The notes under the pieces are model-generated. The model was given only the letters and a program-made list of their open reading frames with translations. It had not been told where the DNA came from and made no database searches. From DATGPD01 sp041398565 (GTDB lineage Bacteria; Planctomycetota; UBA1135; UBA2386), in contig JAWKUN010000005.1 in NCBI GenBank assembly GCA_041398565.1, forward strand, positions 310,001-374,000: a DNA stretch of 64,000 nt. The letters run 5' to 3'. Below, in pieces: positions 26,799 to 36,064 of the stretch. Position 1 is the first letter of the stretch. Every line of letters begins with the position of its first letter. The translations under genes and the position numbers were made by a program.

Positions 26799-29000
26799 AT
26801 GCCAGCCGCTTGCCCTCGATTCCCGCCGCCGCCCGGGGCGCGCAGGCCGGTCTCTCGGCCCGACGCGCAGCCCCGGTTCGATCCGGCATGGCCCCCGTCG
26901 GGAGGCACTCCCTTGCAGACGATCAACGCCACTCGCAGCGCTGCGTCCTCGCGCGCGAGCCGGCCCCTCACCGCCGCGGCCACGCGCCTCGCGGCCACCG
27001 GTCTGCTGCTGGGCTTGGCGATCGCCAGCGGCAGCGGCAGTGACGTCCCTGCCGTCAACCAAGCCATCGTCTGGCTGCCCTCGGGCGCCGCCATCGCCCT
27101 GGTGTGGCTGCTCGGACTGCGCGCGGTCTGGACGGTGGCACTGGCAACGGCGCTGCATCGGCTGTGGCTCGACTACGACCTGAGCGTGGCGGTACCCGAA
27201 GCACTGGGGAGCGCCGGCGAGGCCGCACTGGGAGTCATGGTCCTCCGCCGCTTGCGCTTCGACGCCGAGTGCGCCCGCCTCCGCGACGTGCTGGCGGTGT
27301 GCGCGGCTGCGGCTGTGGCGCCCGTGGTGAGCATGGTGTGTTCGTGGATCGGACGCAGCATGCCGGGGACCACCGCACACTCCCTCGACTTGATGTCGGG
27401 CTGGGCGGGCTGGTGGCGCATGAACGCACTCGGAACCGTGACCGTCCTGCCCCTGGCCTTGTCGTGGTCCGCTCGCACCCGGCGCGCGGTGTCGCTCCGC
27501 GCCGTCGCCGAGGCCACCGCGATCGGACTGGCCGCGGTCGCCCTCGTGTACATCGTGTTCGAACTGCCGCTGCCGGCCACCACGGCGATCACCTTGCTGT
27601 ACGGGGTGCTACCCGGCGCCCTGTACGCGGCGCTTCGTTTCGGGCCGCGGGGCGCCATGTCGGTGGCCGCACTGACGGCGGTCTTCGTCGCGCTCGCCAC
27701 GGTGCACGGCATGGGCCCGTTCCTGGCGGCGCCCTTCGGCGAGCGCCACGTCGCCGCCCAGATCTTCGACCTGACCGTCGTGTGCGTCCCCCTCGTCGTC
27801 GGCGCCCTGGTGGCGGAGCGCAAGAACAGCGCGGCGCACTCGCAAACGCTCGAGCTCCGGCTGCGTCGGGCGCAGAAGCTCGAAGCGGTCGGCAAACTGG
27901 CGGGCGGTGTGGCCCACGACTTCAACAATCTGCTGACGGCGGTGCAGTCGTACGCCGAGGTCGTCCGCGAAGACTCCGGCGACGAAGAAGTGCGCGCCGC
28001 CGCGCTCGAGATCCTCGCCGCCGTCGACCGCGGTGCCAGCCTCACCCGCCAGCTCCTCACGTTCAGCCGGCAGCAGGTCGTGAGCCTGGCGACGCTCGAC
28101 CTCACCGAGGTCATCGCCGACCTCGCGAGCATGCTGCGACGCCTGCTCGGCGCCGACATCGTGTTCAACGAGAGCCACCAGGGTCCGGCCTGGGTCCGCG
28201 CCGACCGGAGCCAGCTCCAGCAGGTGCTGGTGAACCTCGCGGTCAACGCGCGGGACGCGATGCAGCGGGGTGGAGCGCTGACCATCGCCACGTCGGTGAC
28301 CGAACTCGCGGGCGAGGCGGCGCAGGAGCTGGCCGTCGAACCCGGGCCGTACGTCGAACTCAGCGTGCGCGACGTCGGCATCGGCATGACGCCCGAGGTG
28401 TGCGCGCGGGTCTTCGAGCCGTTCTTCACCACCAAAGCCCCTGGCGAGGGCACCGGCCTCGGACTCGCGACGGTGTACGGCGTGGTGAGACAGAGTGGCG
28501 GCGCCATCGTGCTCGACAGCGCGCCCGGGCAGGGCACCCACGTGCGCATCTGGCTGCCGCGCGTGGCGGCGCCATCGACGCCGACCACGGCGACCGCGGC
28601 ACCGGAACCCGCGCCCGCCACCTCGGCGACCGTTCTCCTCGTCGAGGACGAGCCCACGATACGCGACCTCGTGCGGCACACGCTCGAGCGCCACGGCTAC
28701 TCGGTGCTCGCGGCGGCAGACGGAGCGGCCGCCCGCACGGCCGCGCACGGACACGCGGGCGCGATCGACGTCTTGGTGACCGACGTGGTCATGCCGCGCA
28801 TGGGCGGAGTCGAACTCGTCCGGTGCTTGGCGGACGAGGGGCGCTCGGTGCCGGTGCTGTTCCTGTCGGGACACACGCCCGACGCGAACCCGCGGGCGAT
28901 GGGGACCGCCGCCAGCGCCTTCTTGCAGAAGCCGTTCGCGCGCGAAGAGCTGCTGGCCGCCGTGGCCGCTCTGGTGCGCGACTCGCAGCGCGCGGGCTGA
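26799..29000 (+). CDS. MASE1-type hybrid sensor histidine kinase
   Basis: 733 residues from the ATG at 26799. A TTG at 26913 preceded by GGAGG (26901-26905) is an attractive alternative and would drop a Pro-rich leader. Residues 60-330 contain about eight membrane helices (LAATGLLLGLAIASG, LPSGAAIALVWLLGL, VLPLALSW, ITLLYGVLPGALYAAL), matching a MASE1-like integral membrane sensor. The HisKA box is KLAGGVAHDFNNLLTAVQSYAEV with the phospho-His near residue 371; the ATPase has NLAVNARDAMQRGG (N box), DVGIGM (G1), FEPFFTTK (F) and GEGTGLGLATVYGVVRQSGG (G2). A C-terminal receiver follows (VLLVEDEPTIRDLV, DVLVTDVVMPRMGG with acceptor Asp, LQKPF). Such hybrids often pass phosphate to a separate partner; none is adjacent. 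Signal unknown. Confidence 0.93.
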   Translation: MPAACPRFPPPPGARRPVSRPDAQPRFDPAWPPSGGTPLQTINATRSAASSRASRPLTAAATRLAATGLLLGLAIASGSGSDVPAVNQAIVWLPSGAAIALVWLLGLRAVWTVALATALHRLWLDYDLSVAVPEALGSAGEAALGVMVLRRLRFDAECARLRDVLAVCAAAAVAPVVSMVCSWIGRSMPGTTAHSLDLMSGWAGWWRMNALGTVTVLPLALSWSARTRRAVSLRAVAEATAIGLAAVALVYIVFELPLPATTAITLLYGVLPGALYAALRFGPRGAMSVAALTAVFVALATVHGMGPFLAAPFGERHVAAQIFDLTVVCVPLVVGALVAERKNSAAHSQTLELRLRRAQKLEAVGKLAGGVAHDFNNLLTAVQSYAEVVREDSGDEEVRAAALEILAAVDRGASLTRQLLTFSRQQVVSLATLDLTEVIADLASMLRRLLGADIVFNESHQGPAWVRADRSQLQQVLVNLAVNARDAMQRGGALTIATSVTELAGEAAQELAVEPGPYVELSVRDVGIGMTPEVCARVFEPFFTTKAPGEGTGLGLATVYGVVRQSGGAIVLDSAPGQGTHVRIWLPRVAAPSTPTTATAAPEPAPATSATVLLVEDEPTIRDLVRHTLERHGYSVLAAADGAAARTAAHGHAGAIDVLVTDVVMPRMGGVELVRCLADEGRSVPVLFLSGHTPDANPRAMGTAASAFLQKPFAREELLAAVAALVRDSQRAG

Positions 29001-29043
29001 GCCGGTCGCAAGCGCGGGACGGCGGTCGCCGCTGACCGGAGCC

Positions 29044-29916
29044 TCAGGGCTGGCCGAGCACGTGCTGCAGCAAGGGCGGCACCCTTGCCCGCCAACTGTC
29101 CTCGTTGTGCACGCCATCGACCGAGGTGGCGAGCACGTTGCCGTTCCTCTTGGCCGACAGCGCCTGGAACAGCTGCTGGCAGTGCTCGCGGATGGCCGGT
29201 CGCTCGGCGTGGCCGATGTCGGCGGCGATCCGGCCGGGCACCCCGCCGTTGCCCTGCACCAAGCGCGTGAGGAAGCCGTCGTCGACCCAGGCGGACGGCG
29301 ACAGCGCGATCGCACCGCCGAACACCGACGGGCGCGTCATCGCGCCATACAGCGCCGAGACCCCGCCGATCGACGCCCCCATCAACACCCGGTCGGCGGC
29401 GTTCTCGGCGATCGGGACGTGGCGCAGATGCTGCCGCACGGCTGGCAGCACCTCGTGTTCGAGCAGGTCGAGGTAGGCTTCGCCTTGGCCGCCGAACTGC
29501 GTGCCGCCGTACCGCGTGCGGATGGGCACGTATTGGTCGGCGCGCGATCCGGAGTGCACCGCCACCGCCACGACGACCGCCGGACGCACTCGACTCTCGC
29601 ACAGCAGGCCGTCCATGACGCGATGCAGCTGCAGCGTGCCGGTCTGGTGCAGCGGCGACACCGTGCGGTGGTCGTGCGGCTCGAACGCCTTGTGCCCATC
29701 GTTGACCAGCACGACCGGCAGCGGACCATCGCCACGCAGCTCCGGCGCCGGGGTGTAGATGCGCAGCAAGCGCATGCCGGGCAAGCGCGTGCACTCCAGC
29801 AGCAGGTTGTCGATCTCGCCGCGCCCGCCCTGCGGCATGGCGAGCGCGTGGAACTCCGGCCGCTCGGCGGAGACGCCCAGGCGGCTCGGGCTATCGTGCG
29901 AGATGCGGCAGCCCAT
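29044..29916 (-). CDS. Alpha/beta-hydrolase, putative esterase (esterase D / Fes-like)
   Basis: 290 residues, no signal peptide. The nucleophile elbow GASIGG (about residue 182) fits G-x-S-x-G of the alpha/beta-hydrolase fold, an oxyanion-type segment PLPVVLVNDGHKAF is near residue 68, and HNEDSWRARVPPLL near the C-terminus supplies the catalytic His in the (G)-x-H-x-x-x-x-W arrangement seen in enterochelin-esterase-like and IroE-type enzymes. The acidic residue is probably within ATSVDGVHNED. Substrate unknown: acyl esters or a siderophore-like ester are possible. The start at 29916 is the first ATG; a TATCTT box lies about 14 nt upstream. It converges with the histidine kinase gene. Confidence 0.85.
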   Translation of the reverse strand: MGCRISHDSPSRLGVSAERPEFHALAMPQGGRGEIDNLLLECTRLPGMRLLRIYTPAPELRGDGPLPVVLVNDGHKAFEPHDHRTVSPLHQTGTLQLHRVMDGLLCESRVRPAVVVAVAVHSGSRADQYVPIRTRYGGTQFGGQGEAYLDLLEHEVLPAVRQHLRHVPIAENAADRVLMGASIGGVSALYGAMTRPSVFGGAIALSPSAWVDDGFLTRLVQGNGGVPGRIAADIGHAERPAIREHCQQLFQALSAKRNGNVLATSVDGVHNEDSWRARVPPLLQHVLGQP

Positions 29917-30334
29917 GGATCGGGACGGACAAGATAGCGTGGAGCGCCCGTGCCGGCCCGTGCGCGTTGGCGACGCCGGCGCTTCGGCTGCCGGCTACCC
30001 ACTACGACCCATGCCCCTACGACCCAACGCGGCCGGGGCCGCAACCAAAGGCTTGGTTGCGGTCGGCGCTTCGCGCCGACCAGAGAGGGGCCCCGGCCAC
30101 TTTGTTGCCGGGGCTTCCAGTGCCGCTGGAAGTGGGCGAGTTCAGCGCCTTGGCAGCGGAACGACATCGCCGAATTCGCGCGCGACGCGAGGTTTCGCGG
30201 CACTTGCAGCCCATGGTAGGAGCGTGCCCCGGGACCGAAGGCGCAGACCACAGAGGTGCCGTCCATCGCGCCAGTCGGTGGGACGAACGCACCGTGGACC
30301 GAACATACCCCGCACGCACACGCCACTGGCACGT
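29917..30334. other. Gene-poor region containing a diverged Family 1 repeat
   Basis: 418 bp between the start of the esterase and the end of the MscS-like gene (both minus). Open frames here are not conserved-looking. The central part (30031-30208) is a diverged Family 1 element; the flanks show nothing I can recognise apart from the likely esterase promoter near 29935. Confidence 0.6.
30031..30208 (+). repeat. Family 1 structured dispersed repeat, diverged copy D
   Basis: Sequence has drifted from the 37-44 kb copies but the fold is kept. P1: GGCCGGGGCC (30031-30040) pairs with GGCCCCGGCC (30089-30098). P2: GCAACCAA (30041-30048) pairs with TTGGTTGC (30053-30060). P3: GGTCGGCG (30061-30068) pairs with CGCCGACC (30074-30081) around a CTTCG loop. 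P4: CTTCCAG (30114-30120) pairs with CTGGAAG (30126-30132). It ends with the recognisable arm TCGCCGAATTCGCG and CACTTGCAGCCC. P1 and P2 differ from other copies by paired substitutions. Confidence 0.8.
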
Positions 30335-32005
30335 TCACGTAGCGGCCCGATGCACGGTGAGCTGCGGGAACGGGATGGTCCAGCCGCGCTCGTTGCACAC
30401 GTCCACCAGCGCGCGCTGCAGCAGGCGCGGGATGCGCTCGTAGAACGACGCTGCCCCGCCTCGCAGGTCGGCCAGAGCGATGTAGTCGAGCGACGACGCT
30501 CCAGCCGCTTGGAACTCGACGTCGAGCCGGGCGACGTTGTCGTCGCCGACCAGCTGCCGTAGCTCGCGGTCGAGGCGCTCGCGCATGAGGCGCGGCACGT
30601 CGCCGGTGGCGATCGCCTGGTGGCTGTAGTCGATCCCGAAGGAGCTGCGCACGCGGAAGCCGTGCGTCAGGTTGGTCGGCTTGGCCGCCAGGTAGTCCGC
30701 AGTGGTGTAGGTGACGCGCGCGCCGAAGACGTCGACTTGCACCGTCTCCGGCGTCTGCAGCAGCACGCGTCCACGCTGCCCGTCGACGACGACCCAGTCG
30801 CCCTCGAGACTCGGGAACCAGGGCTCGTGCTCGCGGCACGGGCGCGAGCGCAGTCCCACGAGCTGGCGGATCGGCATGCGCAGCACGCCGCCGGTGAGCG
30901 CCGGATTGACCAGGCGCACGTGGAAGTGGATGCGGTCGACGCGCCACGGCAATCCGTCGAGGACCAGGCGCTCGGACTCGCGGATCGAGCCGAGGTTCAG
31001 CATCAGCCCGATCTGCTCGAGGAAGCGCGGCACGGTGTTCCAGCCCGCCCACAGCACGCCCAGCAGGAACAGAAGCGCCAAGCCGAGCAGGATCCAGTCG
31101 CCTGCCGCATACAGCACCATGAGCGCCGCGGTCAACGCCAACAGGAACGCGGAGATGTGGTAGACGACCGCGATCAGGCGGAAGGCGAAGCGCCGCTGGG
31201 CCGGCAACGGCACCCGGCGCGCGATCGGCTTGTAGAGCCAGTTCAGCCCGAACAGGACCAGCGCGAACGCCGCTGCCGCCAGGAGGAGATTGAGCCCCCG
31301 CTCGCGAAAGAACTTGCCGAGGAAGCTGCGCGTCGACTCGTACAGCGACGGGCGGTCGCGCTCACGTTCGTCGAGTTGGTGGCGGATGATGGTCTGCGCA
31401 TTGCGCGCGTCGGTGGCGCGGCGGCGCCAGCGGTCCTCGACCGCCGTCAGCGCCGCGCGCAACCGTTCGTCGGCGGTCATCTCGCGCAGACGCCGAACGC
31501 GTTCCAGACCGCGCTGCATCAGGTCGAGCCGCGCCCCCTGGCGCTGCAGCTCGCTGCGCAGCTCGGAGAGCTGCCGCGGCTCGGCGGTGATGTCCTTGAG
31601 CTCCTCGATCAGCGGCCGCAGCAGCTTCTCGACCTCGGCCACCGCGTCGAAACGGGTGGCCGAGGCATCCTGCGCGCCGAGGTCGACGCCGGTGGCGATG
31701 GCGTCGAGCGTGCGCTGCAGTTCGTCGAGCTGTGCCTGCGCCTTGTCCAGGTCGGCGAGCAGCGCCAGCTTCTGGGACTCGGTACCGGCCGCGGCGGCGG
31801 CCTTCTGCAGCTCGGCGAGCTCGCCCTGCTTCTGCGCCATGCGGTCGAGCACCGCCGACAGGGTCATCAGCGACGAGGCGGCATCACCGTCCTGGGTGGC
31901 CGCCTGGGGCGTCGGGGCAGCGGTGTCCCGCCCCTGCGCCGGCGCCAGTGCGGGCACCACGGCGAGGACGAACGTTACGACGCGGGCGAAGCGGACCATG
32001 ACCAT
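30335..32005 (-). CDS. Mechanosensitive ion channel (MscS) family protein
   Basis: 556 residues from the ATG at 32005 (a second ATG follows at 31999). Signal-like segment MVMVRFARVVTFVLAVVPALAPAQ, then a coiled-coil-rich periplasmic region (about 45-245; SLMTLSAVLDRMAQKQGELAELQKA, LADLDKAQAQLDELQRTLDAI). Three hydrophobic helices occupy about 253-365 (LLLAAAAFALVLFGLNWLY, ISAFLLALTAALMVLY, WILLGLALLFLLGVLW). The C-terminus fits the MscS cytoplasmic beta and alpha/beta domains: EGDWVVVDGQRGRVLL, VYTYTTADYLAAKPTNLT-like strand, and IPRLLQRALVDVCNERGWTIPFPQLTVH. It should release osmolytes under hypo-osmotic stress. The gene is divergent from the second Omp85 gene with a 73-bp shared promoter region. 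Confidence 0.85.
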   Translation of the reverse strand: MVMVRFARVVTFVLAVVPALAPAQGRDTAAPTPQAATQDGDAASSLMTLSAVLDRMAQKQGELAELQKAAAAAGTESQKLALLADLDKAQAQLDELQRTLDAIATGVDLGAQDASATRFDAVAEVEKLLRPLIEELKDITAEPRQLSELRSELQRQGARLDLMQRGLERVRRLREMTADERLRAALTAVEDRWRRRATDARNAQTIIRHQLDERERDRPSLYESTRSFLGKFFRERGLNLLLAAAAFALVLFGLNWLYKPIARRVPLPAQRRFAFRLIAVVYHISAFLLALTAALMVLYAAGDWILLGLALLFLLGVLWAGWNTVPRFLEQIGLMLNLGSIRESERLVLDGLPWRVDRIHFHVRLVNPALTGGVLRMPIRQLVGLRSRPCREHEPWFPSLEGDWVVVDGQRGRVLLQTPETVQVDVFGARVTYTTADYLAAKPTNLTHGFRVRSSFGIDYSHQAIATGDVPRLMRERLDRELRQLVGDDNVARLDVEFQAAGASSLDYIALADLRGGAASFYERIPRLLQRALVDVCNERGWTIPFPQLTVHRAAT

Positions 32006-32066
32006 GGCGAGCGTAGCCCCGAGCTCCACCGCTCGCGAACGCGATGGCCTCGCCGCACCCCGGCGG

Positions 32067-32072
32067 TACGCT
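32067..32072 (+). promoter_or_regulatory. Candidate -10 box of a leaderless promoter for the second Omp85 gene
   Basis: TACGCT at 32067-32072 followed by exactly 6 nt (CGCGCC) and then the ATG at 32079. There is no Shine-Dalgarno sequence in the gap, so initiation at or near the start codon is implied. A TACGCT box is also present on the opposite strand before the MscS-like gene. Confidence 0.45.
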
Positions 32073-32078
32073 CGCGCC

Positions 32079-34121
32079 ATGCACGATCCGCAGCGCAGCC
32101 GCCGGCATCGCCGCGCGCACCTCTCCGGCGTCTGGCTGGCGCTCGCGGCGGCGTGCACGGCGACCCCCGAGCCCCTGGCACGGCCGGTCAGCTTCCCGGG
32201 CGTGAGCGCGTTGGGGCAGAGCGAGCTGCACGCTCTGGTCGCCGACGCCGCCAACGCCGCTCCGGGCGACGCCGAGCGCCTCGCACGCGCTGCCGAGGCC
32301 CTGCGCCGTGCCTACCACGCGCGCGGCTACGCCGACGTCGAGGTGACGCCGGCGGAGCTCGCCGGCGGTGCGCTGGAGTTCACCGTCGTCGAAGGACGCC
32401 GCTGGTCCATCAACCAGCTCAGCGTCTCCGGCAACAGTGCCGTCGCGACCGACGACCTGCTGCGCTTGTGGGGCTACATCGAGGGTCTACGGGCGCCGCT
32501 GGCGCCGACGTTCCGTGCCGGTGATCCGCTCGACCCGGACGAGCTGGGGCGCTGGCTGCAGCTCGTCCAGACACGCTACCTCGACGCCGGCTACCTCGAT
32601 GCGCGCCTCGACGCACCGACGGTCGAGCGCGATGACGTCACCGGCTCGGCGAAGGTGTCGCTGCACGTCGCCCACGAGGGGCCGCGCTACCGCATCGACG
32701 GATTCGCGGTGCCCGAGTCCCTGCCGGCGCTCCTCGGCGACGACCTGCCATCGGCGCCGCTGGGCGAGTTCTGCACGCGCGGCCAGGTCGAGACCTTCGT
32801 CGGCCGCGTGCTCGCCGCCCTGCGGCGCCGCGGTCATGCCGAGCCCGAGCTGCGCGTGTCGGCCGACCGCGATGCCGCGGCCGGCAAGGTGTCTTTGCGT
32901 CTGGCGGTGGCGGCCGGACCGGCACGCACCGTCGAGGAAGTCGAGGTGCTCGGCAGCCGCCGCGTACCCAAGGCCCTGGTGCGCGACAAGCTCGGCCTGC
33001 GCGTCGGTCAGCGCTTCGACGGCGACATCGAGCGCCGCGGCATCGCCACCCTGTCGGCCACCGGCGAGTTCGAACGTCTCGACGTGCGCTACGAACCGCT
33101 CGACGACGAGCGCATGCGCGTGTTGATCGACACCCAGGAGACGACCGGCCTGGTGCTGCGCGGCGCGCCCTACGTGCACCCGTGGCGCCGCCTGGGCTAC
33201 AACTTCATGGTCGAGGGTCGCGACGTGCTCGGCGACCGCCACGACCTGCTGGGGCACGTGCACGTCGGCTACCGCGGCTACCACTTCGGCGGCCGCTACC
33301 TGCACAGCGGAATCTTCGACGAGAACACGTCGCTCACCGTGGGCGGCGACTTCTTCTACAACGAGCGCCCGGCCTTCACCGACCGTGGCGCCGGCGGCAC
33401 CGTCGAGCTGCGCCGCTACATGGGCGAGGGGCTGAGCCTCTCCGCCAGCTACGCGCTCATGCAGCACTTCGACACCACCTTCGACGCGGCGAGCACCTCG
33501 AACGTGGGCCGCGACTACACCGAGGGTCGTGTGTCGTTGGCAGCCGACCTCGACGGCACCGACAACCGCCTGCTGCCCACGCGCGGCCACAAGGCCTTCG
33601 TGCGCCTCGATCGCGTCGACGACGCGTTCGGTGCCGACGTCGAGTTCACCCGCCTGCGCGTCGGTGCCGGCTTGTGGCTGCCACTGAACGAACGCCTGCG
33701 CTGGTCGCTGGAAGCCGAAGCCGGCTTGCTGTGGCCGGGCCGCGGCTCGGCCGGCGTGCCGGTGCCCGAACGCTTCTTCCTCGGCGGTTACGACACGGTG
33801 CGATCGTTCCGCGAGAGTCGCCTGGGGCCGCGCGACGCAACCGGCGCCCTGCGTGGCGGCGAGTTCCACAACTTCGCGCGCACCGAACTCGTCGCGACCG
33901 TACTGGGTCCGCTCGACGTGGCACTGTTCGCCGACGCCGGCAACGTCGGCGCCGACGTGTCGAGCTACGACTTGAACGACATGCGCTACGCCCTGGGCTT
34001 CGCCCTGCGCTTGATGTCGCGCGACACCGGCCCGGTCGTGGTGAGCGCCGCCTACAACCCCGACCGCGAGCGCGGCGAGGACGAGTGGGTGGTCGACTTC
34101 ACTGCCGGCGTCATCTTCTAG
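32079..34121 (+). CDS. Second Omp85/TamA-like outer-membrane protein
   Basis: 680 residues. The N-terminal hydrophobic segment SGVWLALAAAC ends in a Cys at residue 26, a weak lipobox because position -3 is Ala. POTRA-like repeats occupy about 45-340 (LEFTVVEGRRWSINQLSVSGNSAVATDDLLRLWGYIEG; VSLRLAVAAGPARTVEEVEVLGSRRVPKALVRDKLGLRVGQRFD). The barrel follows (GYNFMVEGRDVLGDRHDLLGHVHVGY, NERPAFTDRGAGGTVELRRYMGEG), with the L6-type motif FFLGGYDTVRSFRESRLGPRD and final strand EWVVDFTAGVIF ending in Phe. It is a paralogue of the 24642-26702 protein. No TamB partner is adjacent, so it may serve a different client or share the TamB at 21 kb. Confidence 0.87.
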   Translation: MHDPQRSRRHRRAHLSGVWLALAAACTATPEPLARPVSFPGVSALGQSELHALVADAANAAPGDAERLARAAEALRRAYHARGYADVEVTPAELAGGALEFTVVEGRRWSINQLSVSGNSAVATDDLLRLWGYIEGLRAPLAPTFRAGDPLDPDELGRWLQLVQTRYLDAGYLDARLDAPTVERDDVTGSAKVSLHVAHEGPRYRIDGFAVPESLPALLGDDLPSAPLGEFCTRGQVETFVGRVLAALRRRGHAEPELRVSADRDAAAGKVSLRLAVAAGPARTVEEVEVLGSRRVPKALVRDKLGLRVGQRFDGDIERRGIATLSATGEFERLDVRYEPLDDERMRVLIDTQETTGLVLRGAPYVHPWRRLGYNFMVEGRDVLGDRHDLLGHVHVGYRGYHFGGRYLHSGIFDENTSLTVGGDFFYNERPAFTDRGAGGTVELRRYMGEGLSLSASYALMQHFDTTFDAASTSNVGRDYTEGRVSLAADLDGTDNRLLPTRGHKAFVRLDRVDDAFGADVEFTRLRVGAGLWLPLNERLRWSLEAEAGLLWPGRGSAGVPVPERFFLGGYDTVRSFRESRLGPRDATGALRGGEFHNFARTELVATVLGPLDVALFADAGNVGADVSSYDLNDMRYALGFALRLMSRDTGPVVVSAAYNPDRERGEDEWVVDFTAGVIF

Positions 34122-34269
34122 CCAGGTCGGCGAACTCGCCGCGCCCGTGCCCTCAGCACTGTGGCGCACCGTCGACGTGCAAGCGGCCGAACCCGCTGGG
34201 CCCATCGGCGCGGCACGAAAACCGCGGCCACGGCGTGCGCGTTGATCGACGGAGCCAAGGAGCGTTGCC

Positions 34270-35391
34270 ATGGACAGAACCCTCACCGACCGATCTCCTC
34301 TGCTCGGCTGCCTCGCGGCCTGCGCGCTGTCGATCGCAGGCGTGGCCACGACCGCGCCGAGCCTCGTCGCCCAGACCATGTTCGTCACGCCGCCGGCCAT
34401 GTGCTGGCCGGCAGGTGGTGACGTCGAAGTGCGAGGCGCAATCGCAGAAGAAGAGTGCATCATCGTGTTCGCGCGCGCCGGGGGCGCGCAGGCGGTCGTG
34501 CTGAAGGCAGCCGGCCCCACCTACTCCGTGGTGCTGACGGTGCCGCCGATCGCGGGCCACGCCACGATGACGTTCGCAGGCTATGTCTTCCCGTGCGACA
34601 ACATCCTCGCCGGACGCTGGATCGAACGGACCTTCACGCTCTTCGACATCGAGTGCACGACCGACTGCCGCACGCTCGATCCCACTGCACGGATGGAGCT
34701 GGGCATCGGCGAGCGGGTCCGCCTGCGCACCCAACCCGCGGTCAGCGTCACTTGGGCCGTGACCCCCGAGGGCCGCGGTGCCCTCAGCCGGCGGACCGGG
34801 GCGTCGACCGTCTACCGGGCCTCGTTCTCGCCGGAACAAGTGGTGGTCAAGGCCACGGCCACGGACGCCACTCCGTGCGAACTGACTTTCAGGACGCACG
34901 CGCCCGGCGAGGTCGAGTTCATCTTCGTGCGCGACGCGCCGCCCTGGCCGTTGGGCGAACGTCGCATGGGGTTCCTCACCTACGTGACCATGCGTCTCTG
35001 GCCACCCATGCGCACGCCGCCAGGCATCTCGTTCCAGGACGCGCGCATCCGCATCAACGTGCCGCTGCAGCGCTTCCAGTGGCCCGATCAGAGTTGGGAC
35101 TACGTGCGGCCAGCGCGCTTCGCGATCCAATGCGACTGCGAGAACCTCCTGACCAACCAGTACGACGTTACCTACGGGCTGCAGCCCATTTCGAAATTGG
35201 CGGGATGGGTCGGCATCTACTCGATCGACTTCGACGCGCCGTTCGAGTACCGGAACGAGGACGGCGAGTGGATCAACTTCGCCACGCCGGGCTACGCGTT
35301 CGAGTACGACGCCAGTGGGCCGCCCCGGGGACGCGCGCGCGGCAGCGTGCCTGGGCTGCGCAATCTCGCGTGGCAGGGTCCGTTCCGCTGA
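34270..35391 (+). CDS. Secreted hypothetical protein
   Basis: 373 residues. It is preceded by AAGGAG about 8 nt before the ATG and begins with a signal peptide (LLGCLAACALSIAGVATTAPSLVAQ). I do not recognise the family. The mature protein is rich in paired cysteines (AMCWP, EECII, VFPCDN, IECTTDCRT, IQCDCEN), suggesting disulfides in an extracytoplasmic protein, and has several beta-rich stretches (GIGERVRLRTQPAVSVTWAVTPEG, resembling a Big/Ig-like fold). The last residues are basic (PPRGRARGSVPGLR). It stands alone between the Omp85 gene and the convergent universal stress protein gene. Real coding is supported by the RBS, signal peptide and continuous frame; function unknown. Confidence 0.7.
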   Translation: MDRTLTDRSPLLGCLAACALSIAGVATTAPSLVAQTMFVTPPAMCWPAGGDVEVRGAIAEEECIIVFARAGGAQAVVLKAAGPTYSVVLTVPPIAGHATMTFAGYVFPCDNILAGRWIERTFTLFDIECTTDCRTLDPTARMELGIGERVRLRTQPAVSVTWAVTPEGRGALSRRTGASTVYRASFSPEQVVVKATATDATPCELTFRTHAPGEVEFIFVRDAPPWPLGERRMGFLTYVTMRLWPPMRTPPGISFQDARIRINVPLQRFQWPDQSWDYVRPARFAIQCDCENLLTNQYDVTYGLQPISKLAGWVGIYSIDFDAPFEYRNEDGEWINFATPGYAFEYDASGPPRGRARGSVPGLRNLAWQGPFR

Positions 35392-35496
35392 TCCTGTCCG
35401 CGGCGGAAGTCTTCGGGACGATGCCGACGCCGAGTACACCTCGACGATCGACAGCGCCCCGCAACTCGCCGCTGCCCGAGAGTCAGAAGGTCGGGA

Positions 35497-35943
35497 TCAG
35501 GCCTTCTCGTCGGGCACCGTCAGCACCGGACATGTGGCCGTGCGCACCACGCGCTCGGCCTGGCTGCCGAGAAGCGCGTGCTTGATGCCGGTGTAGCCGT
35601 GCGTCGACAGCACGATCAGGTCGACCTTCTCTTCCTTGGCAGCGTTGACGATCTCCGACCACGGCACACCGTCGCGAAGCTGCACTCGACAGTTCACCTC
35701 GCTCGTGCCGAGTTCGGTCGCGAGCTTGTCGAGGCGTTCCTTGGCCGCCTTGCGCACCTCCGATTCGAGGTCGGGCAGCGGCATGGCGCCCATGCCGAAA
35801 GTGCCTGGATACCAGGTGTTTTCGATGACGTGCAGGAGGAGCACGCTGGCCTTGGTGGCGCGCGCGAGGTCGATCCCGCACTGGACGCCACGCGCCGCCA
35901 AGTCCGAGAAGTCGGTCGCGATCAGGATGCGCTTGAAAGTCAT
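35497..35943 (-). CDS. Universal stress protein (UspA family)
   Basis: 148 residues from the ATG at 35943, preceded by AGGTGA; a GTG three codons earlier is possible. The N-terminus FKRILIATDFSDLAARGVQCGIDLAR is the standard UspA first strand and helix. VLLLHVIENTW, a central acidic helix, EEKVDLIVLSTHGYTGIKHALLGSQAERVVRTATCPVLTV follow; the G-2x-G-9x-G(S/T)-type nucleotide loop is present as HGYTGIKHALLGSQAERV, so ATP binding is plausible. It acts in the cytoplasm under stress or starvation. It is divergent from the Hsp20-like gene, a stress-gene pairing. Confidence 0.93.
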   Translation of the reverse strand: MTFKRILIATDFSDLAARGVQCGIDLARATKASVLLLHVIENTWYPGTFGMGAMPLPDLESEVRKAAKERLDKLATELGTSEVNCRVQLRDGVPWSEIVNAAKEEKVDLIVLSTHGYTGIKHALLGSQAERVVRTATCPVLTVPDEKA

Positions 35944-36064
35944 GTCCGTCACCTAGGCTCGAGAACGCCGGGGGCCATCGCCTTCTTGCAAACGAAAACC
36001 GGCGCGCCAACGGCCCGTTCGGGGTGTGCGGGCAGCGCCCGCACTGCATCCTCCCGGAGGCTCG

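Noticed and set aside
30620..32524. Long plus-strand open frame antisense to the MscS-like gene
   Set aside because: The minus strand encodes a recognisable channel with membrane helices; the plus frame is Arg/Gln/Glu-rich with no motif. High GC keeps antisense frames open.
36026..36064. Upstream start for the Hsp20-like frame
   Set aside because: GGAGG precedes the ATG at 36065, and the sequence from there matches the Hsp20 N-terminus.
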